A DNA stretch of 7,905 nt from Paracoccaceae bacterium (GTDB taxonomy: Bacteria; Pseudomonadota; Alphaproteobacteria; Rhodobacterales; Rhodobacteraceae): assembly GCA_007128995.1 (NCBI GenBank), contig SKWJ01000069.1:1-7905 (forward strand), in the 5' to 3' direction. This document shows positions 1-6,047 of this stretch, in pieces; position 1 is the stretch's first letter; each line of letters begins with the position of its first letter. The translations under genes were made by a program, and so were the position numbers. The notes beneath the pieces are model-generated. The model was not told where the DNA came from. It ran no database searches and saw only the letters and a program-made list of their open reading frames with translations.

Positions 1-258
1 ATTCTCGAAGTCTATCTCAATGTGGCGGAATTCGATGAAGGCGTGTTCGGGATTGAAGCTGCCGCGCAGCGGTATTTCCGGACCACTGCCGCCGAGCTTT
101 CGGCTCTCCAGGCCGCCCGACTGGCCGCGATCCTGCCCAGCCCCAAGACCCGTGATGCGGCCAATCCGACCCAATTTCTGCGCAATCGTACCGCCGCGAT
201 CATGGACGGGGCGGCAACAATCGCGCGCGATGGCCGCGCATCTTGCATCGACGGTTGA
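1..258 (+). CDS. mtgA: Monofunctional peptidoglycan glycosyltransferase MtgA, C-terminal fragment
   Basis: This is the last 85 codons of a gene whose start lies outside the window. The fragment opens with ILEVYLNVAEF and continues through GIEAAAQRYF, which is the late conserved block of glycosyltransferase family 51 (E-[IV]-Y-L-N ... G-[IV]-x-A-A ... Y-F). It then reads LSALQAARLAAILPSP, the usual helix following that block. The protein stops about 40 residues later, with no transpeptidase domain, so it is the monofunctional enzyme and not a class A PBP. From the family, MtgA is an inner-membrane protein with one N-terminal anchor (not visible here) that polymerises lipid II into glycan strands on the periplasmic side; the E. 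coli enzyme has been linked to the divisome. fzlA follows on the same strand after 61 bp. The family call is firm; only the C-terminal third can be inspected. Confidence 0.9.
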   Translation: MLEVYLNVAEFDEGVFGIEAAAQRYFRTTAAELSALQAARLAAILPSPKTRDAANPTQFLRNRTAAIMDGAATIARDGRASCIDG

Positions 259-282
259 ACTTTGCACGCTGCCACGGCATGA

Positions 283-302
283 GTTGCGAAACCTGTCGCA
301 GC
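283..302 (+). other. Small hairpin in the mtgA-fzlA gap
   Basis: GTTGCGA (283-289) can pair with TCGCAGC (296-302), a 7-bp stem with one G-T wobble around a 6-nt loop. It lies 24 nt after the mtgA stop and 17 nt before the fzlA start. No T-run follows, so it is not a classical intrinsic terminator. It could be a processing or translation-modulating hairpin in an mtgA-fzlA transcript, or chance. A weak -35-like TTGAAC overlaps the mtgA stop at 255-260, but no good -10 follows at normal spacing. Confidence 0.25.
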
Positions 303-319
303 AAAGCAGATCCTGTATC

Positions 320-985
320 ATGTCCCGTCTCTATCATGTCCCGCTTTCTCCCTTCTGTCGCAAGGTGCGGCTGACGCTGGCTGAAAAGCGCATCGAGGTG
401 GAACTGGTTGAAGAACGCTACTGGGAACCCAGTCAGGACTTCATGCGCCGCAACCCTGCCGGAAAAGTGCCTGTGCTGCGCTATGAAGGCCGGATCCTGA
501 CCGAAAGTCAGGCCATCTGCGAATATCTGGATGAAACTGTCCCGACACCCCCGCTGGTGCCGAAATCCGCAGATGACAGGTACGAGATGCGCCGGATCTG
601 CACATGGTTCGATGACAAGTTTCATACCGAGGTAACGGCAAACCTGCTCTACGAGCGGGTGAACAAGAAGATCATGAACCGGGGTTATCCGGATTCACAA
701 CGCATCAAGATGGGGTCGGCAAGAATAAAGTTTCATCTTGATTACATGGACTGGCTACTGGGCCAGCGCCGGTGGCTTGCCGGCAATGACATGACGCTGG
801 CAGATTTCACCGCAGCAGCACATCTGTCCTGCCTTGATTATATCAAAGATGTCGACTGGGCGCGCTCCAGCCTTGTGCATGAATGGTATGCGAAGATAAA
901 ATCCCGCCCTGCCTTCCGGACTGTTCTGGCTGATCAATTGCCCGGGTTCCCGCCACCGCCGCATTATGCCGATCTGGATTTCTGA
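320..985 (+). CDS. fzlA: FzlA, FtsZ-binding GST-fold cell division regulator
   Basis: A 221-residue two-domain glutathione S-transferase fold. The N-terminal thioredoxin-like domain (about 1-78) has the SPFC motif at 10-13, cis-proline V50-P51 and the E62-S63 pair that binds the glutathione gamma-glutamyl group in true GSTs. The helical C-terminal domain has the N-capping box TLAD (159-162). I call FzlA over a generic GST because of the WFDDKF...EVTANLLYERVNKK stretch (96-117) and the tail PPPPHYADLDF, both of which I associate with alphaproteobacterial FzlA. In Caulobacter FzlA is essential, binds FtsZ, curves its filaments and helps activate septal wall synthesis (FtsW/FtsI), with the extreme C-terminus important; it is not thought to act as a GST. 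The frame is open back to position 20, but that part overlaps mtgA, and ATG 320 begins exactly at the fold's first strand. The ribosome-binding site is weak. queG follows after 24 bp. A plain GST is the alternative. Confidence 0.78.
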   Translation: MSRLYHVPLSPFCRKVRLTLAEKRIEVELVEERYWEPSQDFMRRNPAGKVPVLRYEGRILTESQAICEYLDETVPTPPLVPKSADDRYEMRRICTWFDDKFHTEVTANLLYERVNKKIMNRGYPDSQRIKMGSARIKFHLDYMDWLLGQRRWLAGNDMTLADFTAAAHLSCLDYIKDVDWARSSLVHEWYAKIKSRPAFRTVLADQLPGFPPPPHYADLDF

Positions 986-1009
986 GGCCACAAGGGCCAT
1001 CTGAAGGGT

Positions 1010-2098
1010 ATGACAAACACGCTGAAAGCGGAACTGGCCAGAGAGGCACGGCGACTGGGGTTTGATGCCTGTGCGATCACTCATCCCAACGCCATCCCCG
1101 ACGCGCCCGCGCGCCTTGCCCAGTTCGTCGCAGAGGGGCGGCACGGGCAGATGGGCTGGATGGCCGAGCGGATGGGCTGGCGCGGTGATCCGGCCGCCCT
1201 GTGGCGCGAGGCGCGTTCCATCATTATTCTGGCCGAGTGCTACACACCCGAACATGACCCGCTGGAACTGCTCAAGCAGCGCGAGGCCGGTGCGATTTCA
1301 GCCTATGCGATGGGGCGCGATTACCACGACGTCGTCAAGAAACGTCTGAAGCAACTCGGCCGATGGCTGATCGCGCAAGCCGGCGGCGAAATCAAGGTCT
1401 TCGTGGACACCGCCCCGGTCATGGAAAAACCGCTTGCCGCCGCCGCGGGGCTTGGCTGGCAGGGAAAGCACACCAATCTGCTGTCGCGCGATCTTGGCAA
1501 CTGGTTCTTTCTGGGTGCCATATTCACCACGCTCACACTGCCGCCAGACCCGCCCGCGCGCGAGAATTGCGGGTCATGTCGCGCCTGCCTAGATATCTGC
1601 CCGACCGATGCCTTTCCCGCGCCATTTCAACTGGATGCGCGGCGATGTATCTCATATCTTACGATTGAACATCACGGCCCCGTACCGCCAGATCTGCGCA
1701 GCAAGTTGGGCAACCGGATTTACGGATGCGATGATTGCCTCGCCATCTGCCCTTGGAACAAGTTTGCGCGGCACGCGACCGAGCTGAAATATGCTGCGCG
1801 CGATGGGATGCACGCTCCCGATCTTGCAGATCTGGCCAAGCTCGATGACAGCGCATTTCGCGCGCAGTTTTCAGGGTCGCCGATCAAGCGGATCGGGCGC
1901 GATCGCTTTGTGCGCAACGTCCTTTATGCGATTGGAAATTCGCAAAGCACCCGGTTGCGTTCTGTGGCACAGGACCTCTGTGACGACCCTGACCCTACTG
2001 TGGCCGATGCAGCGCGCTGGGCTGCCGCGCGTCTTGGTGCAGCCCCGTCGCCAATGCGGTCTGCCGGGTGGAAAGACGATAGCAGCAGCGCGGGGTAA
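1010..2098 (+). CDS. queG: Epoxyqueuosine reductase QueG
   Basis: QueG reduces epoxyqueuosine to queuosine at position 34 of GUN-anticodon tRNAs, using cobalamin and two [4Fe-4S] clusters, in the cytoplasm. The 362-residue product is of normal length. The N-terminal DUF1730/cobalamin-binding part (about 1-165) includes [13 protein letters not shown] (131-143), with D133 matching the proposed catalytic acid, and [11 protein letters not shown] (149-159). The ferredoxin-like part has [12 protein letters not shown] (C187, C190, C193, C197), C213, and CDDCLAICP (C240, C243, C247), so all eight cluster cysteines expected in the family appear present, counting C213. Near the C-terminus, 297-342 resembles a HEAT-like repeat used for tRNA binding. 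The ATG at 1010 has GAAGGG ending only one base upstream, tighter than usual, but no other in-frame start fits. It probably shares a transcript with fzlA (24-bp gap) and converges on zapE. Confidence 0.96.
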   Translation: MTNTLKAELAREARRLGFDACAITHPNAIPDAPARLAQFVAEGRHGQMGWMAERMGWRGDPAALWREARSIIILAECYTPEHDPLELLKQREAGAISAYAMGRDYHDVVKKRLKQLGRWLIAQAGGEIKVFVDTAPVMEKPLAAAAGLGWQGKHTNLLSRDLGNWFFLGAIFTTLTLPPDPPARENCGSCRACLDICPTDAFPAPFQLDARRCISYLTIEHHGPVPPDLRSKLGNRIYGCDDCLAICPWNKFARHATELKYAARDGMHAPDLADLAKLDDSAFRAQFSGSPIKRIGRDRFVRNVLYAIGNSQSTRLRSVAQDLCDDPDPTVADAARWAAARLGAAPSPMRSAGWKDDSSSAG

Positions 2099-2128
2099 CA
2101 CAGAGATCCTGACCCAAGCGGCCCGGAG

Positions 2129-3211
2129 CTACTGTCCCCAGTCCGCGCCCTGCATTTCCCGCAGACGTGATGCCGTGCGCTCGAATTCGAACGTGCCGGC
2201 CCCTTCCATATACAGGCGTTCCGGCTCTGACGCTGCCGAGACGATCAGGCGCACCCGTGCTTCATAAAGCGCGTCGATCAGGGTCACGAACCGTTTTGCC
2301 TCATTGTAGTTCGAAGCGGTCAGATAGGGGATATCCTCGATCATCAGGACCCGTAGGGAATGGGCAAGAGCCAGATAGTCGGCAGGTCCCAACGGTTGGC
2401 CACACAGATCCCAGAACCGCGCCCAGCCAACCCCGTTATGCGCGCGCGGCACGCTGACCTCGCGTCCTTTCACCTTCAGGACGAGCGGGCTGCCCGGATC
2501 ATGCCCTGTCAACTCATCCCAGATCCGCACCATTTCAGCCCGTGCGGTACTGCCTGCCGGATTGAACCAGACTTGTGCACCGGCCAATCTTTGCTGCCGG
2601 TAGTCTGTCTCTGATACCAGTTGATGCACGGTCATCCGGGATTTGATCATCTCGATGAAGGGCAAAAACAGTGCCCTGTTCAAACCATCCTTGTACAGAT
2701 CGTCCGGGTGGCGGTTCGATGTGGTCACGATCGCGACGCCGGCTTTCATCAGACGCTCGAACAATCGCCCGACGATCATTGCATCAGTGATATCCGTGAT
2801 CTGCATTTCGTCGAAGGCCAGCAGACGCACCTCGGCAGCGACCTTGTCCGCAACGGGGGCAAGGGCATCGTTGACCTCTTGCTTGCGGGCTTCATGCATG
2901 CCTGAATGGATTTCTTGCATGAAGGCATGAAAATGCACGCGCCGATTGGGCACAGATCCAAGCTCGGCGACAAACATATCCATGAGCATGGATTTGCCCC
3001 GGCCGACACCCCCCCATAGGTAAAGTCCCGGCGTCTGAAGTTCCGCATCACGCCTGAAGAATCCGCGAAGACCACCTTTTCGGGGCATCGGTTGTTGAAG
3101 AAATGTGAGGATCGGCGCGAAGAGCGGCAATGCACCGCGCTGCGCTGCGTCCGGGCGCAACGTGCCGTGTTCAACAAGCCGGTCATACGTCTGTGTCAGG
3201 GCATCTTTCAT
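2129..3211 (-). CDS. zapE: ZapE, AFG1-like cell division ATPase
   Basis: A 360-residue cytoplasmic P-loop ATPase of the AFG1/ZapE (LACE1-like) family. Walker A is GGVGRGKS (67-74), Walker B is LLAFDE (130-135), and TTSN (163-166) is the sensor-1 strand. The family signatures FHAFMQEIH (94-102), SNRHPDDLYKDGLNR (165-179), ARFWDLC (264-270), IPYL (294-297) and the C-terminal FERTASRLREM (343-353) are all present. In E. coli ZapE associates with the Z ring late in division and destabilises FtsZ bundles in an ATP-dependent manner; mitochondrial relatives act in protein quality control. The start is uncertain. ATG 3211 fits the usual N-terminus (L-x-Q-x-Y-D-x-L-V), but its upstream bases are pyrimidine-rich and give no Shine-Dalgarno. 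An in-frame ATG at 3262, preceded by GGAAGAAG about 8 nt away, would add 17 basic/hydrophobic residues. The gene is divergent from sseA and convergent with queG. Confidence 0.95.
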   Translation of the reverse strand: MKDALTQTYDRLVEHGTLRPDAAQRGALPLFAPILTFLQQPMPRKGGLRGFFRRDAELQTPGLYLWGGVGRGKSMLMDMFVAELGSVPNRRVHFHAFMQEIHSGMHEARKQEVNDALAPVADKVAAEVRLLAFDEMQITDITDAMIVGRLFERLMKAGVAIVTTSNRHPDDLYKDGLNRALFLPFIEMIKSRMTVHQLVSETDYRQQRLAGAQVWFNPAGSTARAEMVRIWDELTGHDPGSPLVLKVKGREVSVPRAHNGVGWARFWDLCGQPLGPADYLALAHSLRVLMIEDIPYLTASNYNEAKRFVTLIDALYEARVRLIVSAASEPERLYMEGAGTFEFERTASRLREMQGADWGQ

Positions 3212-3335
3212 GCCAAGGAGGGATAGTCCAAACCTGCGAAAGGGGAAAGAGCCTGCATCCATCTTGCCAGCTTCTTCCTGCAGGGGTAGGGATGGTCCAG
3301 ATGAATGACAGGCAGGTTTGGGAACGGGGGTGCAC
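3212..3335. promoter_or_regulatory. Divergent zapE/sseA control region with inverted and direct repeats
   Basis: These 124 bp separate the zapE start (minus) from the sseA start (plus), so promoters for both should lie here or extend just outside. No convincing paired -35/-10 is readable on either strand; TTGCCA at 3264-3269 is a fair plus-strand -35, but nothing good follows at 16-18 bp. What is visible is CCAAACCTGC (3228-3237) with its exact reverse complement GCAGGTTTGG (3312-3321), an imperfect direct repeat AGGGATRGTCCARA (3219-3232 and 3288-3301, 12 of 14 identical), and an 8-bp palindrome CCTGCAGG (3277-3284). These may be operator sites for a shared regulator. If zapE starts at 3262, its coding region would cover the first arm. 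Confidence 0.5.
3228..3321. repeat. 10-bp perfect inverted repeat, arms 74 bp apart
   Basis: The left arm is CCAAACCTGC (3228-3237) and the right arm is GCAGGTTTGG (3312-3321), with no mismatch and a G-T wobble possible at one further pair. The right arm ends 14 bp before the sseA start and the left arm begins 17 bp upstream of the zapE ATG at 3211, so each arm sits near one of the two divergent genes. The wide spacing suits two binding sites better than a short hairpin. Confidence 0.6.
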
Positions 3336-4181
3336 ATGGATGATCCGAAAACGCTGGTGTCGACAGACTGGCTGGCCGAACATCTTGATGATCCCGATCT
3401 GCGCATCCTCGATGCAAGCTGGTATATGCCTCAGATGGGGCGCGACGCGCGGGCCGAGTATGAGGCTGGCCATATTCCGGCTGCGCGGTTTTTCGACATT
3501 GACGAAATCTCGGATCACCGGTCGGCTTTGCCGCATATGGCACCGCCGGTCGAGAAGTTCATGTCCCGGATGCGCGCGATGGGCGTGGGCGATGGGCATC
3601 AGGTGGTTGTCTATGACGGGATGGGGCTGTTCTCTGCAGCGCGTGTCTGGTGGCTGTTTCGCTTGATGGGAAAGACCGATGTTGCCGTTCTGGATGGTGG
3701 CTTTCCCAAATGGCAGGCCGAAGGGCGCGCGGTTGAGGATCTGGCCCCAATGCTGCGCGAACGCCACATCACAGTGCAGCGGCAGGCGCATATGGTGAAG
3801 GATGTCAGCGAGGTTGCGGCTGCCGTGAAGCTGCGCGACTGGCAAATCGTCGATGCCCGCTCTGCGGACCGGTTTCGGGGTGATACCCCTGAACCACGTG
3901 AAGGATTGCGCGCAGGCCATATGCCCGGCGCCTTGAACCTGCCATTCACAAACCTTCTGAACCCGGACAAGACGCTGAAACAGGGCGCAGAACTGCGCGC
4001 GGCCTTCGAGGATGTGGGCGTTGATCTCGACAAACGCGTGATCACCACATGTGGTTCGGGCGTTACTGCTGCTGTTCTCAGCCTGGGACTGGAAATTCTG
4101 GGTCACAGATCGCATGCCCTTTACGATGGGTCGTGGTCTGAATGGGGCCAGTTCCCGGATCTCAAGGTTGAAACCGGATGA
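3336..4181 (+). CDS. sseA: 3-mercaptopyruvate sulfurtransferase SseA
   Basis: A two-rhodanese-domain enzyme of 281 residues, the normal length. It moves sulfur from 3-mercaptopyruvate to a thiol acceptor (thioredoxin, cyanide or another thiol), releasing pyruvate and persulfide or H2S. The N-terminal domain (about 5-130) is non-catalytic and keeps rhodanese signatures (LDASWYMP, AGHIPAARFFDID, VVYDG, VLDGGFPKW). The catalytic domain (about 155-275) has VDARSADRFRG, AGHMPGALNLPF and the active-site loop CGSGVT with C239. CG[ST]GVT marks a mercaptopyruvate sulfurtransferase as opposed to a thiosulfate enzyme (CRxGxx), and R179 and R188 match the substrate-carboxylate arginines of E. coli SseA. 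ATG 3336 follows a GGGGG stretch by 5 nt; TTG 3318 and GTG 3330 are in-frame alternatives with no advantage. No signal peptide is seen, so it is cytoplasmic. It is first in an operon with the GNAT gene (4-bp ATGA overlap) and an aminotransferase. Confidence 0.95.
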   Translation: MDDPKTLVSTDWLAEHLDDPDLRILDASWYMPQMGRDARAEYEAGHIPAARFFDIDEISDHRSALPHMAPPVEKFMSRMRAMGVGDGHQVVVYDGMGLFSAARVWWLFRLMGKTDVAVLDGGFPKWQAEGRAVEDLAPMLRERHITVQRQAHMVKDVSEVAAAVKLRDWQIVDARSADRFRGDTPEPREGLRAGHMPGALNLPFTNLLNPDKTLKQGAELRAAFEDVGVDLDKRVITTCGSGVTAAVLSLGLEILGHRSHALYDGSWSEWGQFPDLKVETG

Positions 4182-4738
4182 CCACGCGGCGCGCTGGCGA
4201 AGATGTTGCCTATACGGTCACGTTTCTGGAAATGACTCAGCGGCCCAGTTACGATTGGCCGCACACGCCCAACGGCATGAGCGGTGCATTGCTGCGTGCT
4301 GACACGCCACCGGTCTGGTATTTCCGTGCGCTGTATGATGCCGTCGGACGGGATTACGCATGGACCGATCTGCATGTCAGTGAAGACGACGAGATCGAAG
4401 CTTGGCTACATCGGAAGGATGTGGCGCTGTATTCGCTGATCGATCAGGGCTGGCCAAAAGGGTTTTTCCTTCTGGACTGGCGCGAAGGGGGTGTCTGTGA
4501 TCTGTGTTATTTCGGCCTTGTTCCCTCGGCTGTCGGCCGCGGGCTGGGCGGGTGGATGCTGCGAACTGCGGTGCTGACCGGTTGGGCACGCGACGGGACA
4601 CAGAAAATGATAGTAAATACCTGCACGCTCGACCATCCGCGCGCGTTGATTCAGTATCAGAAACATGGCTTCACGCCTGTCCGGCAGGAAGAGCGCACCC
4701 GCACCCTGACCCGCGACTGGACCCAAGCCCCCAACTGA
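4178..4738 (+). CDS. GNAT family N-acetyltransferase
   Basis: A 186-residue acetyl-CoA-dependent acetyltransferase with unknown substrate. The acetyl-CoA pyrophosphate-binding motif A is the strand YFGLVP (111-116) followed by VGRGLGG (119-125), matching the R/Q-x-x-G-x-G/A loop and its helix (WMLRTAVLTGW). The later strand MIVNTC (144-149) and DHPRALIQYQKHGF (152-165) form motif B, with Y160 where many GNATs keep the tyrosine that protonates departing CoA. The N-terminal 60 residues contain PPVWYFRALYDAVGRDYAW, which I recall as typical of a conserved but uncharacterised alphaproteobacterial subgroup. The start overlaps the sseA stop as ATGA, implying translational coupling, and the aminotransferase follows after 11 bp. 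An amino-acid-derived amine or a thiol compound would suit the operon, but nothing in the sequence fixes the substrate. Confidence 0.88.
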   Translation: MTTRRAGEDVAYTVTFLEMTQRPSYDWPHTPNGMSGALLRADTPPVWYFRALYDAVGRDYAWTDLHVSEDDEIEAWLHRKDVALYSLIDQGWPKGFFLLDWREGGVCDLCYFGLVPSAVGRGLGGWMLRTAVLTGWARDGTQKMIVNTCTLDHPRALIQYQKHGFTPVRQEERTRTLTRDWTQAPN

Positions 4739-4749
4739 AAGCAACCGAA

Positions 4750-5946
4750 ATGTTCGAAACGCTCGCTTCCCCCAAACTGGACGGGATTATCGCCCTGATG
4801 CAGGCCTATGCCGAGGATCCCCGGTCAGACAAGGTTGATCTTGGAGTGGGCGTGTACCGCGATGCCAAGGGCCGGACGCCCGTGATGCGCGCTGTCAAGG
4901 CGGCTGAAAGGAAGATCCTCGAGACGCAGGACAGCAAAAGCTACCTCTCGCTGGCAGGTGATCGGGCCTTTCTGGATGCCATGACAGGCCTGCTGCTGGG
5001 CGAGGCGGTGGCCCATGATCGTGTCGCATCTGTCGGAACACCTGGCGGGACAGCCGCTGTGCGCCAGATCTGCGAACTGATCCGCCGTGCCCGCCCTGAG
5101 GCGGTGGTCTGGGTCAGCGCGCAGACATGGCCAAATCACATGCCGCTGATCGCCGCTGCCGGGCTTGAGGCGCGGCGCTACAGATATCTTGATGCGGCCA
5201 GCGGCGCGCTGGACCGCGGGGGGTTCTTTGCCGATCTGGAGCAGGTCAGGCAGGGTGATGTCGTGTTGGTGCATGGCTGCTGCCACAATCCGACCGGTGT
5301 TGATCCGACGCTTCAGGACTGGGCCGAGATCGCTGCTATTCTGGACCGGCTGGGGGCCGTGCCATTCGTTGATATGGCCTATCAGGGTTTTGGTGCCGGG
5401 TTAGAGGCCGATGCCGCAGGTCTGCGTCTTCTTGCCTCGCGGTTGCCCGAAGTGTTGGTGGCTGCAAGTTGTTCCAAGAATTTCGGCCTGTACCGGGAAC
5501 GCGTCGGCCTTGCCATGGCGATCGTGCCGGAAGATCGTCGCGCCACGCTTGCGGGAACCCTGGTCGGGTTGAACCGCCAGAGTTTTGCATTTCCGCCGGA
5601 TCATGGCGGACGTGTCGTCAGCACCATTCTGGGCGATGCCGCTTTGCGCGATCTTTGGGAAGGTGAGCTGGAAGAGATGCGTCAGCGGGTTGCCGAAAAC
5701 CGTCGTGCACTGGCCGATGCGCTGCGGGTCGAAACCCGGTCAGACAGATTCGGCTTCGTGGCTGGGCAACAGGGTATGTTCTCGCTTCTGCCGCTCAGTG
5801 CAGATGCAGTCGAAAAGCTGCGCATGGACGCCGGTATCTACATGCTCGGGGATGGACGCGTGAATATGGCGGGTCTTGATGCTGCGGGTATTTCGGCGAC
5901 GGCGCAAGGAGTGGCGAAACTTCTGTCAGAGGGGCAGACCTTGTGA
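4750..5946 (+). CDS. Class I aspartate/aromatic amino acid aminotransferase (TyrB/AspC-like, PLP)
   Basis: A 398-residue fold-type I PLP enzyme of the Ialpha aminotransferase subgroup, the family of AspC, TyrB and eukaryotic GOT1. Residues seen, with pig AAT equivalents: K243 in SCSKNFGLYRER is the Schiff-base lysine (K258), R251 (R266) binds the PLP phosphate, N180 in CCHNPTG (N194), D208 (D222), Y211 (Y225), R370 in GRVNMAGL (R386) binds the alpha-carboxylate, and R276 (R292) is the side-chain carboxylate arginine. Keeping R276 means dicarboxylic substrates should be accepted. AFPPDHG (280-286) in place of SNPPAHG resembles, from memory, the Paracoccus aromatic aminotransferase, so aspartate plus Phe/Tyr/Trp with 2-oxoglutarate is likely. 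Family members can also transaminate cysteine, of interest beside sseA. The ribosome-binding site is weak, consistent with coupling to the GNAT gene 11 bp upstream. Last gene of the operon. Confidence 0.93.
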   Translation: MFETLASPKLDGIIALMQAYAEDPRSDKVDLGVGVYRDAKGRTPVMRAVKAAERKILETQDSKSYLSLAGDRAFLDAMTGLLLGEAVAHDRVASVGTPGGTAAVRQICELIRRARPEAVVWVSAQTWPNHMPLIAAAGLEARRYRYLDAASGALDRGGFFADLEQVRQGDVVLVHGCCHNPTGVDPTLQDWAEIAAILDRLGAVPFVDMAYQGFGAGLEADAAGLRLLASRLPEVLVAASCSKNFGLYRERVGLAMAIVPEDRRATLAGTLVGLNRQSFAFPPDHGGRVVSTILGDAALRDLWEGELEEMRQRVAENRRALADALRVETRSDRFGFVAGQQGMFSLLPLSADAVEKLRMDAGIYMLGDGRVNMAGLDAAGISATAQGVAKLLSEGQTL

Positions 5947-5963
5947 CGGCTGCGCCGGTGATT

Positions 5964-6002
5964 GCCTTCGACGATCCCATGGTCTGACGGGGTGTCGAAG
6001 GC
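5964..6002. terminator. Possible bidirectional terminator hairpin between convergent genes
   Basis: GCCTTCGAC (5964-5972) and GTCGAAGGC (5994-6002) form a perfect 9-bp stem with a 21-nt loop that can pair a little further (CC 5976-5977 with GG 5989-5990). It begins 17 bp after the aminotransferase stop and lies 45 bp beyond the xseA stop on the other strand, the right place to end both transcripts. There is no T-run on either side, so it is not a textbook intrinsic terminator; it could slow polymerase, protect 3' ends from exonucleases, or work with Rho. Confidence 0.5.
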
Positions 6003-6047
6003 CGTGTCCGGGGCAGGTGGTGTTCAGGCTCGGGCACACGCGTGTTG

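Noticed and set aside
255..284. Sigma-70 promoter for fzlA with -35 TTGAAC
   Set aside because: At 17-18 bp spacing the -10 candidates match the consensus at no more than half the positions, so it cannot be supported.
20..319. Upstream in-frame extension of the fzlA frame by 100 codons
   Set aside because: It overlaps the clearly coding mtgA C-terminus in another frame, and the GST fold begins at ATG 320.
986..998. Small GGCC-acaag-GGCC hairpin between fzlA and queG
   Set aside because: Only a 4-bp stem; too short to call a terminator or regulatory structure.
3318..3335. TTG 3318 or GTG 3330 as the sseA start
   Set aside because: ATG 3336 has a G-rich ribosome-binding stretch at suitable spacing, and the rhodanese domain begins right after it; the extra residues match nothing.
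3183..4115. Long minus-strand open frame (310 codons) antisense to sseA
   Set aside because: It mirrors the codon structure of the real sseA gene; the translation shows no recognisable domain and is rich in His/Arg/Cys, as expected for antisense GC-rich frames.
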